Shown one piece after another: positions 7,907 to 14,218 of a stretch of DNA of 14,218 nt. How positions within the stretch are numbered: the first letter of the stretch is position 1; every line of letters begins with the position of its first letter. Made by a program: the position numbers and the translations under genes. The DNA is from JAAYJK01 sp964531295 (GTDB taxonomy: Bacteria > Bacillota > Syntrophomonadia > Syntrophomonadales > Syntrophomonadaceae): assembly GCA_964531295.1 (NCBI GenBank), contig CAZHHJ010000049.1, positions 1 through 14,218 on the forward strand. The letters are read 5' to 3'. The notes under the pieces are model-generated. The model searched no databases. It saw only the letters and a list, made by a program, of their open reading frames with translations, and was not told where the DNA came from.

Positions 7907-9307
7907 ATGGATAATTTAAAACTTAAACAGGAATTGCTTAAACTGCTGGGTAAAGATCAGGTTTTGACTGAAGATCTTGATCTAATGTATTATTCATACG
8001 ACAGTTCATTTTTAACCAGATTGGAACCTGCTCCGCCTAATGCAGTTGTGTTCCCGAAATCTACTGAAGATGTACAGAAAGTAGTTCAATTCGCTTATGA
8101 GAATCAGGTTAATATTATCCCCCGAGGAGCCGGAACAGGTGAGACGGGTGGATGTATAGCCGTACAGGGTGGTATCGTACTGGATCTATCCACCTGGAAT
8201 GAGATTATCGAGATCGACGCTAAAAATATGCAGGTTATAGTTAGCCCGGGCGTAATTCATGCCGAACTGAACAATGAACTGGCTAAACACAATCTATTCT
8301 TCCCGCCTGACCCGGGCAGCAGTCAGATGTGTACCGTGGGGGGAATGGTGGCCAACAATGCCTCCGGGCTTCGGGCGGTTAAATACTGGGCGACTGAGCC
8401 TTATATACTGGGATTGGAGGTCGTCATGCCCAATGGGGATATTATCATCACTGGAGGTATGAAGGCTAGGTGTATTAAGAATGTCTCCGGAATCAACCTG
8501 ACCAAACTCATGGTCGGGTCAGAAGGTATTCTGGGAGTTGTTACCAGGATAAGGTTAAGATGTTTTCCTAAACCAAAAGCGCGCGGCATAGCCATGGCGG
8601 TGTTTGATAAGCTGGATGATGCACCGGCGACGGTAATGGATGTCTACCAGGCTGGAATACTGCCTTCTGGCATCGAAATACTGGACAGTTCAGCTATCAA
8701 AGCAGTAAATGATTTTAAGCCGGAAATAAAACTTCCCGATGCAGAAGCTATCCTGCTTTTTGAAGTAGATGGCAACCTCCCTAGTGTGGAATATGAGGGG
8801 CAGATAATACAAGAAGTTGCCGGCCGCAGGGCTCGTACAGTGGAGTGGGCAACTGAAACTAAACGTATGGCTGCGCTATGGGAAGGAAGAAGTGTTACCG
8901 CTGCTGCAGCAGCCAGGGTGCGCCCTGATGGCAGCAGGATTTTTGCCGGTGAAGATATAAGCGTACCGATTTCCCGGGTTGCTGACACCTTGAGAGCTTT
9001 ACGGGATTTAGCTGATCGGCACGGCATACAGATTGTAAATTATGGTCATATAGGTGATGGGAATGTGCATACTGCTCCCGTTATCAATCCTGAAATACCT
9101 GAAGAAGTTGAAAAAGTTTTAAAGTTTGTTGATGAGGTGCATTTACTGGCTATTGAGATGAACGGGTCCACCACCGGTGAGCACGGAGTGGGAGCCGTGA
9201 GACGCGCTTATGCGGAACTGGAACATGGCAAGGCAGTTGAATATATGCGTAAGATTAAAGAGGCTTTTGACCCGGCCGGAATAATGAATCCCGGTAAAGT
9301 GTTCTAA
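7907..9307 (+). CDS. glcD: FAD-linked 2-hydroxyacid dehydrogenase GlcD-like (probable D-lactate dehydrogenase)
   Basis: This is the flavoprotein subunit oxidising a D-2-hydroxyacid (glycolate or D-lactate) to the 2-oxoacid. The FAD-binding PCMH-type domain at about 40-220 shows PRGAGTGETGG (72-82), PPDPGSS (133-139) and VGGMVANNASGLRAVKYW (144-161). The FAD-oxidase C-terminal domain at about 225-466 has the metal and substrate motif NYGHIGDGNVH (378-388, His381 and His388), TTGEHGVG (422-429) and the closing FDPAGIMNPGK. The length of 466 is typical. The ribosome site GAGGGGGAG at 7893-7901 is strong. The glcF partner starts 19 bp after the stop. The divergent LarA racemase favours D-lactate over glycolate as substrate. 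Electron transfer through the Fe-S partner, perhaps to ETF or membrane quinone, cannot be read here. Confidence 0.9.
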   Translation: MDNLKLKQELLKLLGKDQVLTEDLDLMYYSYDSSFLTRLEPAPPNAVVFPKSTEDVQKVVQFAYENQVNIIPRGAGTGETGGCIAVQGGIVLDLSTWNEIIEIDAKNMQVIVSPGVIHAELNNELAKHNLFFPPDPGSSQMCTVGGMVANNASGLRAVKYWATEPYILGLEVVMPNGDIIITGGMKARCIKNVSGINLTKLMVGSEGILGVVTRIRLRCFPKPKARGIAMAVFDKLDDAPATVMDVYQAGILPSGIEILDSSAIKAVNDFKPEIKLPDAEAILLFEVDGNLPSVEYEGQIIQEVAGRRARTVEWATETKRMAALWEGRSVTAAAAARVRPDGSRIFAGEDISVPISRVADTLRALRDLADRHGIQIVNYGHIGDGNVHTAPVINPEIPEEVEKVLKFVDEVHLLAIEMNGSTTGEHGVGAVRRAYAELEHGKAVEYMRKIKEAFDPAGIMNPGKVF

Positions 9308-9326
9308 GGAGTAGTGAGGTTAAGTT

Positions 9327-10607
9327 ATGGAGTTCAAAAATTTACCGCCGGTTAAGGAACAATTGATGAAATGTGTGCGCTGCGGCAAGTGCCGCAGTGT
9401 TTGTCCGGTATTTGCTGAAGTAGGGATGGAAACGGTTGCTCCCCGCGGTCATGTCTTTATGGTGCAGATGCTCAGGGATGGCAAGGTTGAAGCTACTAAT
9501 GAAGTCTATGAGAGACTGAATCAGTGCTTGTTATGTGAGACTTGTTCCGTAAACTGCCCATCAGGCATAGATGTACATGAATTAAATGCGGCAGCCAGAT
9601 CTTATATATATGAGCATAACCCCAGTGTCGGGAAAGAGCTACTGTTTGAAACCCTGTGGACTAAACCAGGCATGCTTCGTTCTTCTGCCCGAGTTGTGAG
9701 TGCAGTTCAGAAGATGGGCCTGCAGAGCCTGGCGCGGAAGACTGGACTCACTAAAATTCTGCCCGGAGATTTAAAAGAAGCGGAACAAATGATGGATAAT
9801 ATACCATCTAAATCTGCCCGAAGCATTTTATCCGAGGTAAATCCGGCCCGAGGGGAAAAAAAGTATAGAATAGGATATTTTCTGGGATGTGGAACGGATC
9901 TGTTTAATCCCAGTGTAGCATTGGCAGCGGTAGACGTGTTAACCCGTAATGGCTGCGAAGTTATTATCCCTAAAGATATGAAGTGCTGTGGCCTGCCTCA
10001 TATCGCCAATGGAAAAATGGAAACCGCTCAAAAACTGGCCGTGCATAACATTAAAGTATTTAACGCCTATGATTTTGACTATATACTTAGTGATTGTGCT
10101 TCTTGTTCATCGGCTTTATCTAAAAAAAATATGAAGTTCCTGTTTGCTGGACTCAAAATAGAAGATGAAGCCCTGGCCCTGGCAGAAAAGGTTATGGATC
10201 TTACAGTGTTCTTAATTGCTGTACTGGATATACAACTACCTAAAAACAAAACCGCTCCCAAAATACGGGTTACCTATCATGATCCCTGTCACCTGGCCAA
10301 TGCCCAGTTGATCAAAGAGCAGCCTCGAGAACTCTTGAGAAGGATTCCCGGAGTGGAACTGGTAGAAATGAAGGGAGCCAATACCTGCTGTGGTGGTTCA
10401 GGAACCTACAGCAGCACTCATTACGAGATGTCTATGAAGATACTTAACAAGAAGATGGATAATGCTATGGCAACCGGCGCAGAAGTCCTAGCCACTTGCT
10501 GTCCCAGCTGCATGATGCAGTTAAACTATGGCTGCAAGCGCAATAATTGGGATGCCCCTGTCCTCCACCCGGTTGAACTGCTCAGCCGCTATTACCAAAG
10601 TCTTTAG
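9327..10607 (+). CDS. glcF: Fe-S subunit of glycolate/D-lactate dehydrogenase GlcF-like
   Basis: This is the electron-transfer partner of GlcD. Two [4Fe-4S] ferredoxin motifs are intact: Cys16-x2-Cys19-x2-Cys22-x3-Cys26 and Cys67-x2-Cys70-x2-Cys73-x3-Cys77. Two cysteine-rich CCG domains follow, as in heterodisulfide reductase HdrB and LutA/GlcF. The first has GCG (187-189), CCG (220-222) and DCASC (256-260). The second has Cys321 in HDPCH, CCGG (354-357) and TCCPSC (390-395). No transmembrane helix is seen, so it is probably a peripheral protein. A GAGGT ribosome site at 9315-9319 sits 7 bases from the ATG. The gene is tightly linked to glcD and almost certainly cotranscribed. The length of 426 matches the family. 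Confidence 0.92.
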   Translation: MEFKNLPPVKEQLMKCVRCGKCRSVCPVFAEVGMETVAPRGHVFMVQMLRDGKVEATNEVYERLNQCLLCETCSVNCPSGIDVHELNAAARSYIYEHNPSVGKELLFETLWTKPGMLRSSARVVSAVQKMGLQSLARKTGLTKILPGDLKEAEQMMDNIPSKSARSILSEVNPARGEKKYRIGYFLGCGTDLFNPSVALAAVDVLTRNGCEVIIPKDMKCCGLPHIANGKMETAQKLAVHNIKVFNAYDFDYILSDCASCSSALSKKNMKFLFAGLKIEDEALALAEKVMDLTVFLIAVLDIQLPKNKTAPKIRVTYHDPCHLANAQLIKEQPRELLRRIPGVELVEMKGANTCCGGSGTYSSTHYEMSMKILNKKMDNAMATGAEVLATCCPSCMMQLNYGCKRNNWDAPVLHPVELLSRYYQSL

Positions 10608-10613
10608 AAGCAG

Positions 10614-10631
10614 GCGGGGACCTCTCCCCGC
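10614..10631. terminator. GC-rich hairpin between convergent glcF and dacF
   Basis: gcgggga (10614-10620) and tccccgc (10625-10631) form a perfect 7-bp stem with a 4-base loop, 7 bases past the glcF stop and about 40 past the dacF stop. No T-run follows on either strand, so it is not a textbook intrinsic terminator. Its place between converging genes supports a termination or 3'-end role. Confidence 0.5.
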
Positions 10632-10670
10632 ATCCTATGTTGCCAGCAGCAGTTGATTTTTGCGCGTCTC

Positions 10671-11975
10671 TCAGTATCGTACTGATCTGTTGCCTGCTGA
10701 GCGCTTCTTGATAATTTTCAGTACTATATACCGGACTATATACCGGAGGGCGTTTTTGAGTATAGCTTGTGCTCTTTTGTTTTTATAGATAAGGTATCCC
10801 AGGATTAGGAAGGCAAACCATGTAAATATGCTTGATAGGTCATTCATAGAAGACCCGCTCCAGGCAGGCTTGGTAGCCACGGAATCAGCAGCCAGCAGAT
10901 TGATGGAGCCTATTTCTTCATTCTGCTTATAAATTTTGTAGATCCCCAGCAGGTCGCCCTTTTCGACCGGAGCTAATATCTCTGGGCAGGGCAAAAACTT
11001 GCAATTGAGCTGAGATCTTTCCTCAGCAGTGACCGCTGCTAATAGTTCAACTGATGGCTGAGCAATAACGCTCTCAGTTTCTCCTCCGATAACCTTCACT
11101 TGCAATGTTTCTTCGCCGCCTGGTAGTTCCGCCATCTGGTAATTAGCAAAACCATAATCCAGCATTTGAATTAGATCATCATAAACGGTAGGTGAATTTA
11201 AGCTTACTGCAATCAGTAGCATCTTATCCTTTTGAGCTGCCCCTGCTACGCAATTTCCCGCTTCCCGGGTATATCCGGTTTTAACCCCTAATGCCCCCGA
11301 ATATCGGTAGAGTAAGCGGTTTTGATTCCATAAGCTGCGTTGTTCAGCACTATCGGGTGGACCTGGAATAACAATGTTCTGAGTCTGGACCAAATCACGA
11401 AAAACATTATTTTGCAGGGCGGTTCTGCATAAGAGGCTCAGATCATAGGCCGTGGAATAATGTTCCTGGTTGTGCAGACCGTGCGGATTACAAAAATGGG
11501 TATCTTTCATTCCCAGTTCAGCTGCCCGCTGATTCATAAGAGTTACAAAGTCTTCTGTGTTTGCTGAAACACTCTCCGCCAGGGCGACCGCTGCATCGTT
11601 AGCTGAATGAAGCATACAAGCATACAGCAGTTCCCGACGGCTTAGTTTTTCTCCTGGCTGGAGATATATGCTACATTCCGGAGTCGAGGCCGCATTTTCG
11701 CTCACCACTACCACTTCATCCAGATTGCCGTTTTCAATGGACAGCAGGGCTGTCATAATCTTGGTCACGCTGGCAGGGGGCACCCGCTGCTGGCTATTTT
11801 TATCGTAGAGGATGCGACCTGAATTGCTATCCATTAACAGGGCAGCTTGGCCCTGGGGATCAGGACAGGCTGCAGAAGCGGCTAGAGCTGCTGGTTTAGC
11901 AAGCAGGATGCTTACGAGACTTAACATTAGGATTAGTAAGCAGAGCTGAGTAGGTTTTTTTAATACGGTGTGCAT
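10671..11975 (-). CDS. dacF: D-alanyl-D-alanine carboxypeptidase (low-molecular-weight penicillin-binding protein, DacF-like)
   Basis: This is a serine D,D-carboxypeptidase that trims the terminal D-Ala of peptidoglycan stems outside the membrane. Numbering is from the chosen start. Signal peptide at about 1-33 (hydrophobic LCLLILMLSLVSILL, then an Ala-rich site); catalytic SxxK Ser69-V-T-Lys72; SxN Ser124-Ala-Asn126; KTG 232-234. A PBP5-type C-terminal domain spans about 270-360, a membrane segment lies at about 381-397 (WFAFLILGYLIY), and a basic tail of about 37 residues follows. The frame is open to an ATG ending at 11990, but that ATG has no ribosome site. GGGAG (complement of 11984-11988), overlapping it, sits 8 bases before the ATG ending at 11975, which gives 434 residues and a cleaner signal peptide. 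B. subtilis dacF precedes spoIIA, but no sporulation gene adjoins it here, so the symbol is approximate. Confidence 0.92.
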   Translation of the reverse strand: MHTVLKKPTQLCLLILMLSLVSILLAKPAALAASAACPDPQGQAALLMDSNSGRILYDKNSQQRVPPASVTKIMTALLSIENGNLDEVVVVSENAASTPECSIYLQPGEKLSRRELLYACMLHSANDAAVALAESVSANTEDFVTLMNQRAAELGMKDTHFCNPHGLHNQEHYSTAYDLSLLCRTALQNNVFRDLVQTQNIVIPGPPDSAEQRSLWNQNRLLYRYSGALGVKTGYTREAGNCVAGAAQKDKMLLIAVSLNSPTVYDDLIQMLDYGFANYQMAELPGGEETLQVKVIGGETESVIAQPSVELLAAVTAEERSQLNCKFLPCPEILAPVEKGDLLGIYKIYKQNEEIGSINLLAADSVATKPAWSGSSMNDLSSIFTWFAFLILGYLIYKNKRAQAILKNALRYIVRYIVLKIIKKRSAGNRSVRY

Positions 11976-11983
11976 CGATTCAA

Positions 11984-11988
11984 CTCCC
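11984..11988 (-). promoter_or_regulatory. Ribosome site deciding the dacF start
   Basis: GGGAG on the minus strand is 8 bases before the ATG at 11973-11975. It overlaps the upstream in-frame ATG (11988-11990), which itself has no purine-rich site. Confidence 0.75.
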
Positions 11989-12073
11989 ATTAGTAGCTTT
12001 ATGAATCATGGAGTCCCGATCCTTTGGCTTAAAATGCCATTTGCGAAAATTAATAAGACTCTATACCTAAATA

Positions 12074-12103
12074 ATTGTACAATAATACCCCTAAATTTGG
12101 CAA
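12074..12103 (-). promoter_or_regulatory. Probable dacF promoter
   Basis: On the minus strand, TTGCCA (complement of 12098-12103) and TACAAT (complement of 12074-12079) each match the vegetative consensus in 5 of 6 bases, with an 18-base spacer. This leaves about 98 bases of leader before the chosen ATG. The pattern looks like a vegetative promoter rather than a forespore one. Confidence 0.55.
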
Positions 12104-12167
12104 TATAATTTTTCCATCTGCATTCGATTATTACCCTGCAGACAGAAATGTTATTTATTGGCGCGAG

Positions 12168-12196
12168 TGTTTATTTAACCTGACTGCTGGTATAAT
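12168..12196 (+). promoter_or_regulatory. Probable ttcA promoter, extended -10
   Basis: TGGTATAAT (12188-12196) is an extended -10 with a weak TGTTTA -35 (12168-12173) at a 17-base spacer. The rest of the 250-bp divergent spacer between dacF and ttcA (11976-12243) shows no gene. A second TATAAT at 12215-12220 lies too close to the ribosome site to be the main start. Confidence 0.6.
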
Positions 12197-12230
12197 TCAG
12201 GTAAGATATCCGACTATAATTATATTTGAC

Positions 12231-12235
12231 AGGAG
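12231..12235 (+). promoter_or_regulatory. Ribosome site deciding the ttcA start
   Basis: AGGAG lies 8 bases before the ATG at 12244. The longer in-frame option, a TTG at 12226, overlaps this site and has none of its own. Confidence 0.8.
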
Positions 12236-12243
12236 CTTTATTT

Positions 12244-12978
12244 ATGTATAACAGACGAACTAAATTGCTTTTCAAACAACTCAGGAATGCCAACCTCAAT
12301 TATAATTTGATCGAAAATAATGACCGAATAGCGGTAGGGATTTCCGGCGGCAAAGATAGTATGGTGATGTTATATCTACTGCAGCTCTTGAAAAAGTATA
12401 CTCCTCTGGATTTCGCCTTATACCCCATATTTTTGGACCTGGGATGGAATATCGATATTGCACCGATTAAGAATTTTTGTCGCTCCCAGGGTACTACTCT
12501 GCATTCAGAAAATACAGATATCGGCCAGGTAGTATTTGTTTACCGGCAGGAGAAAAACCCCTGTGCCCTTTGTTCACATCTTCGGCGTGGGGCCTTGAAC
12601 AAGACTGCTAAAATGTTGGGCTGTAATAAATTGGCTCTGGGGCACCATGCTGATGATGTGGTTAATACCTTGTTTATATCCATGCTCTTTGAAGGTCACT
12701 ATAATGTGTTCAAGCCCAGCACCTTTCTGGACCGAATCGGATTAACGGTTATAAGACCCATGATATATATAAGCGAAAGGGATATCCAACTACAAAGCGA
12801 AGCACTGAATATACCCTTGATTAATAAATCATGTCCGGCCGACGGTCATACCAAAAGGGATGAAGTCAACCGCCTTTTGAATGATATTGAACAAAAGTTT
12901 CCCGGCGCCAGACAAAAATTTGTCCGCAGCATAGAAAATGTTAACCGGGAAAGTTTCTGGGATAAAGAGCGGCCATAA
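12244..12978 (+). CDS. ttcA: TtcA-like PP-loop ATPase (tRNA 2-thiocytidine family)
   Basis: This protein belongs to the PP-loop ATP pyrophosphatase family. TtcA adenylates and thiolates cytidine 32 of some tRNAs using an Fe-S cluster. The ATP loop is SGGKDS (34-39). The cluster-type cysteines are Cys107-x2-Cys110 in CALCSHLRRG and Cys197 in NKSCPADGHTKR, the layout known from TtcA. LGHHADD (132-138) is the conserved helix motif. It is not LarE-like: LarE normally has SGGVDS and lacks this CxxC. At 244 residues it is shorter than the E. coli enzyme (about 310), missing terminal extensions rather than core motifs. The target of such short Firmicute homologues is less certain than in E. coli, so tRNA thiolation is inferred. 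It has its own promoter and lies 88 bp before lexA. Confidence 0.85.
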   Translation: MYNRRTKLLFKQLRNANLNYNLIENNDRIAVGISGGKDSMVMLYLLQLLKKYTPLDFALYPIFLDLGWNIDIAPIKNFCRSQGTTLHSENTDIGQVVFVYRQEKNPCALCSHLRRGALNKTAKMLGCNKLALGHHADDVVNTLFISMLFEGHYNVFKPSTFLDRIGLTVIRPMIYISERDIQLQSEALNIPLINKSCPADGHTKRDEVNRLLNDIEQKFPGARQKFVRSIENVNRESFWDKERP

Positions 12979-12999
12979 ATAATTACGCTGATTATCTAT

Positions 13000-13013
13000 C
13001 GAACATGTGTTTT
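13000..13013 (+). promoter_or_regulatory. LexA operator (SOS box)
   Basis: CGAACATGTGTTTT matches the Bacillus/Firmicute SOS box (GAAC-N4-GTTC) with one mismatch in the core. It overlaps the weak -35 of the lexA promoter and lies 54 bases upstream of the ATG, the usual place for autorepression. Confidence 0.85.
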
Positions 13014-13036
13014 TATATCCTGAATTGTGGTATAAT
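13008..13036 (+). promoter_or_regulatory. lexA promoter, extended -10
   Basis: TGTTTT (13008-13013), a 17-base spacer, and TATAAT (13031-13036) preceded by TGG form an extended -10 promoter whose -35 is covered by the SOS box. Confidence 0.7.
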
Positions 13037-13052
13037 TCTAGGCAAATAAAGT

Positions 13053-13058
13053 GGAGGT
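13053..13058 (+). promoter_or_regulatory. Ribosome site deciding the lexA start
   Basis: GGAGGT lies 8 bases before the ATG at 13067. The longer open frame from a GTG at 13007 would begin inside the SOS box and upstream of the -10, so it is rejected. Confidence 0.85.
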
Positions 13059-13066
13059 TCATAATT

Positions 13067-13684
13067 ATGGAAAATGGAACCACTATTACTGCAAGGCAGA
13101 AGCAGATACTCTCCTATATCAAGGAAAAGATACGCACATCAGGATATCCTCCTTCGGTAAGAGAAATCGGACAGGCAGTAGGTCTTCGCTCCAGTTCTAC
13201 TGTGCACAATCATCTGGTACAGCTGGAGGAGAAAGGTTTTTTGAGAAAGGACCCCACCAAACCAAGAGCCATTATCCCAGTTGATTCCCAAGGCGATATT
13301 GCAGTAAGCCAAACAATTCCCCTGCCAGTTGTCGGCAGTGTTGCTGCAGGTTCACCTATATTGGCAGAGCAAAATATCGAAGAATATCTGCCTGTGCCGG
13401 TAGACTTCGTTGGTGCAGGCAGTCATTTCATCCTGCGCGTAAAAGGTGATAGTATGATTGACGCCGGTATATTTGATGGTGATTATTTGATAGTAAGACA
13501 GCAGCGGGAAGCAAATAACGGAGAAATTGTGGTCGCCTTAATTGAAGATGAAGCTACCGTTAAACGCTTTTACAGAAGAGATACGGGTATTGAATTGAAA
13601 CCGGAAAACACCTCCATGGCTTCAATATTTGTGCAAAACGCGATAATCGCTGGCAAAGTGTCGGGGTTATTACGGAGATTCTAG
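13067..13684 (+). CDS. lexA: SOS transcriptional repressor LexA
   Basis: LexA represses DNA-damage genes and cuts itself when bound to RecA filaments. Numbering is from the chosen ATG (205 residues, normal length). The N-terminal winged helix (about 1-70) includes GYPPSVREIG and the recognition stretch RSSSTVHNHL. The self-cleavage site is Ala94-Gly95 in VAAGSP. The S24 peptidase dyad is Ser129 in GDSM and Lys166 in ATVKRF. All catalytic parts are present, so the protein should be self-cleaving. The SOS box and promoter directly upstream indicate autoregulation. No recA, umuC or other SOS gene is in the window. Confidence 0.97.
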   Translation: MENGTTITARQKQILSYIKEKIRTSGYPPSVREIGQAVGLRSSSTVHNHLVQLEEKGFLRKDPTKPRAIIPVDSQGDIAVSQTIPLPVVGSVAAGSPILAEQNIEEYLPVPVDFVGAGSHFILRVKGDSMIDAGIFDGDYLIVRQQREANNGEIVVALIEDEATVKRFYRRDTGIELKPENTSMASIFVQNAIIAGKVSGLLRRF

Positions 13685-13989
13685 CATACCCGGTAAATAG
13701 GACTCTGTATTTAATTAAAATACGGCCGTTGCTTCCTATCAACCCGCACTCGCGATTTTCACCCGTTAGACTGCGCCCATACCAGGCACACGATAAAAAA
13801 CAGACAGTATTTATACTGTCTGTTTTAGGATAAAATCCGCAAGATCCCTCGGGTCGCTGTCCAGCTTTGCCCTATCCTGTCACGCGGTAAGTATTGATTT
13901 CGTTGCTCATCCCGGACCGGCTCTCGATATCACCGCTGACAGCTTTATTAACAGTTAATGAACCTAATGATACAGGGGGTAAACAAATC
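13685..13989. other. Non-coding stretch between convergent lexA and CsbD-like gene
   Basis: These 305 bases hold no convincing gene. Seen inside: a weak nested inverted repeat soon after lexA (ATAGGA/TCCTAT at 13697-13702 and 13734-13739, around GTATTT/AAATAC at 13707-13723), the strong terminator at 13797-13826, and a stretch from about 13839 containing agatccctcgggtcgct. That stretch resembles dispersed clostridial intergenic repeats as I remember them. A 66-codon open frame at 13894 has no ribosome site and opposes the CsbD-like gene. Confidence 0.5.
13797..13826. terminator. Strong bidirectional intrinsic terminator
   Basis: aaaacagacagtat (13797-13810) and atactgtctgtttt (13813-13826) are perfectly complementary over 14 bp around TT; in practice the AT-rich top would open to a loop of a few bases. 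On the minus strand the hairpin ends in six T, and on the plus strand in four. It can terminate both the CsbD-like gene and lexA, and is a better fit to the minus-strand gene. Confidence 0.9.
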
Positions 13990-14193
13990 TCATTTTTTAT
14001 CAGTGAATTTATTTATCTTTCCTGCGATGCCCTCTTTTATGTCATCAATCTTCTCACCAAGATCTGCTTTAGAGGATTGAATTTTACCCTTTAACTCTAA
14101 CTCCTTATTACCTGTAACTTTTCCAACGGCTTCCTTAACTTCACCTGCGATTTTATCTTTGGCGTGTTCACCTTTACGTTTTAAATCTGTCAT
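13990..14193 (-). CDS. CsbD-like small stress-associated protein
   Basis: This 67-residue, highly charged, Lys/Glu/Gly-rich protein without cysteine or a membrane segment resembles the CsbD family in its layout: a KGxxxxxKDKIAGEVKEAVGK opening, GKVTGNKELELKGK (24-37), then a second amphipathic K/D/E stretch to the end. CsbD of B. subtilis is a sigma-B-controlled general stress protein of unknown biochemical function. Here no sigma-B promoter can be judged, because only 25 bases upstream are visible. GGAGG (complement of 14203-14207) lies 9 bases before the ATG. It is convergent with lexA and ends before a strong terminator. The family assignment is good; the role is unknown. Confidence 0.85.
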   Translation of the reverse strand: MTDLKRKGEHAKDKIAGEVKEAVGKVTGNKELELKGKIQSSKADLGEKIDDIKEGIAGKINKFTDKK

Positions 14194-14218
14194 AATTAAA
14201 AACCTCCATTCAGTATGT

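Noticed and set aside
8644..9027. 127-codon open frame antisense to glcD
   Set aside because: The Ala/Ser/Arg-rich composition is typical of a shadow frame and the opposing GlcD motifs are unambiguous.
11976..11990. dacF start at the outer ATG
   Set aside because: No ribosome site precedes it; the inner ATG has GGGAG at correct spacing.
12226..12243. Longer ttcA start at TTG 12226
   Set aside because: It overlaps the AGGAG ribosome site that serves the ATG at 12244, and adds residues not expected in the family.
12244..12978. PP-loop protein as LarE, the sulfur transferase for the LarA cofactor
   Set aside because: The SGGKDS loop, CxxC plus a third Cys and the LRRG motif are TtcA-type, and it is not linked to larA.
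13007..13066. Longer lexA start at GTG 13007
   Set aside because: It begins inside the SOS box and upstream of the -10 box, so it would not be transcribed. The ATG at 13067 has a perfect ribosome site.
13894..14094. 66-codon plus-strand open frame near the window end
   Set aside because: It has no ribosome site and overlaps the CsbD-like gene on the other strand, which has a ribosome site and family features.

Overview
This window looks like chromosome from an anaerobic, low-to-mid GC Firmicute of the Clostridia. A Syntrophomonas-like relative is my best guess, made from gene style only. The pointers are a Bacillus-type SOS box in front of lexA, strong GGAGG-type ribosome sites, TATAAT promoters with TG extensions, and oxygen-sensitive chemistry (radical SAM, nickel racemase, Fe-S subunits). 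There is no rRNA, tRNA, CRISPR array, phage gene or intact insertion sequence. The window is mostly housekeeping and metabolic, with one unusual intergenic element.

Layout: (1) 50-3572, plus strand: a soluble PAS-rich hybrid histidine kinase overlapping by 8 bp a response regulator with a GGDEF diguanylate cyclase domain. Together they form a probable signal-to-c-di-GMP cassette. The two receiver-like modules at the kinase C-terminus look degenerate, so the cyclase is the likely phosphate acceptor. (2) 7712 down to 3624, minus strand: larA (nickel-dependent lactate racemase family), murB, and a B12-binding/radical SAM protein with a DUF4080-like tail. The 115 bp between murB and the radical SAM gene is bracketed by a 13-bp inverted repeat and contains a REP-like palindrome. 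The outer repeat could fold over the weak ribosome site of the radical SAM gene. (3) 7907-10607, plus strand and divergent from larA: glcD-glcF, an FAD plus Fe-S 2-hydroxyacid (probably D-lactate) dehydrogenase. LarA would interconvert L- and D-lactate and GlcDF would oxidise the D form. (4) 10671-11975, minus strand: a D,D-carboxypeptidase with signal peptide and membrane anchor, convergent with glcF across a GC-rich hairpin. (5) 12244-13684, plus strand: a short TtcA-like PP-loop protein, then lexA with an SOS box over its promoter. (6) 13990-14193, minus strand: a CsbD-like small protein, convergent with lexA across a strong bidirectional terminator.

Three starts differ from the longest open frame because the ribosome site decides them: dacF (ATG ending at 11975), ttcA (ATG at 12244) and lexA (ATG at 13067). 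The least explained parts are the murB/radical SAM intergenic element, the degenerate receivers of the kinase, the substrate of the radical SAM enzyme, and a promoter layout shared by ttcA and lexA.
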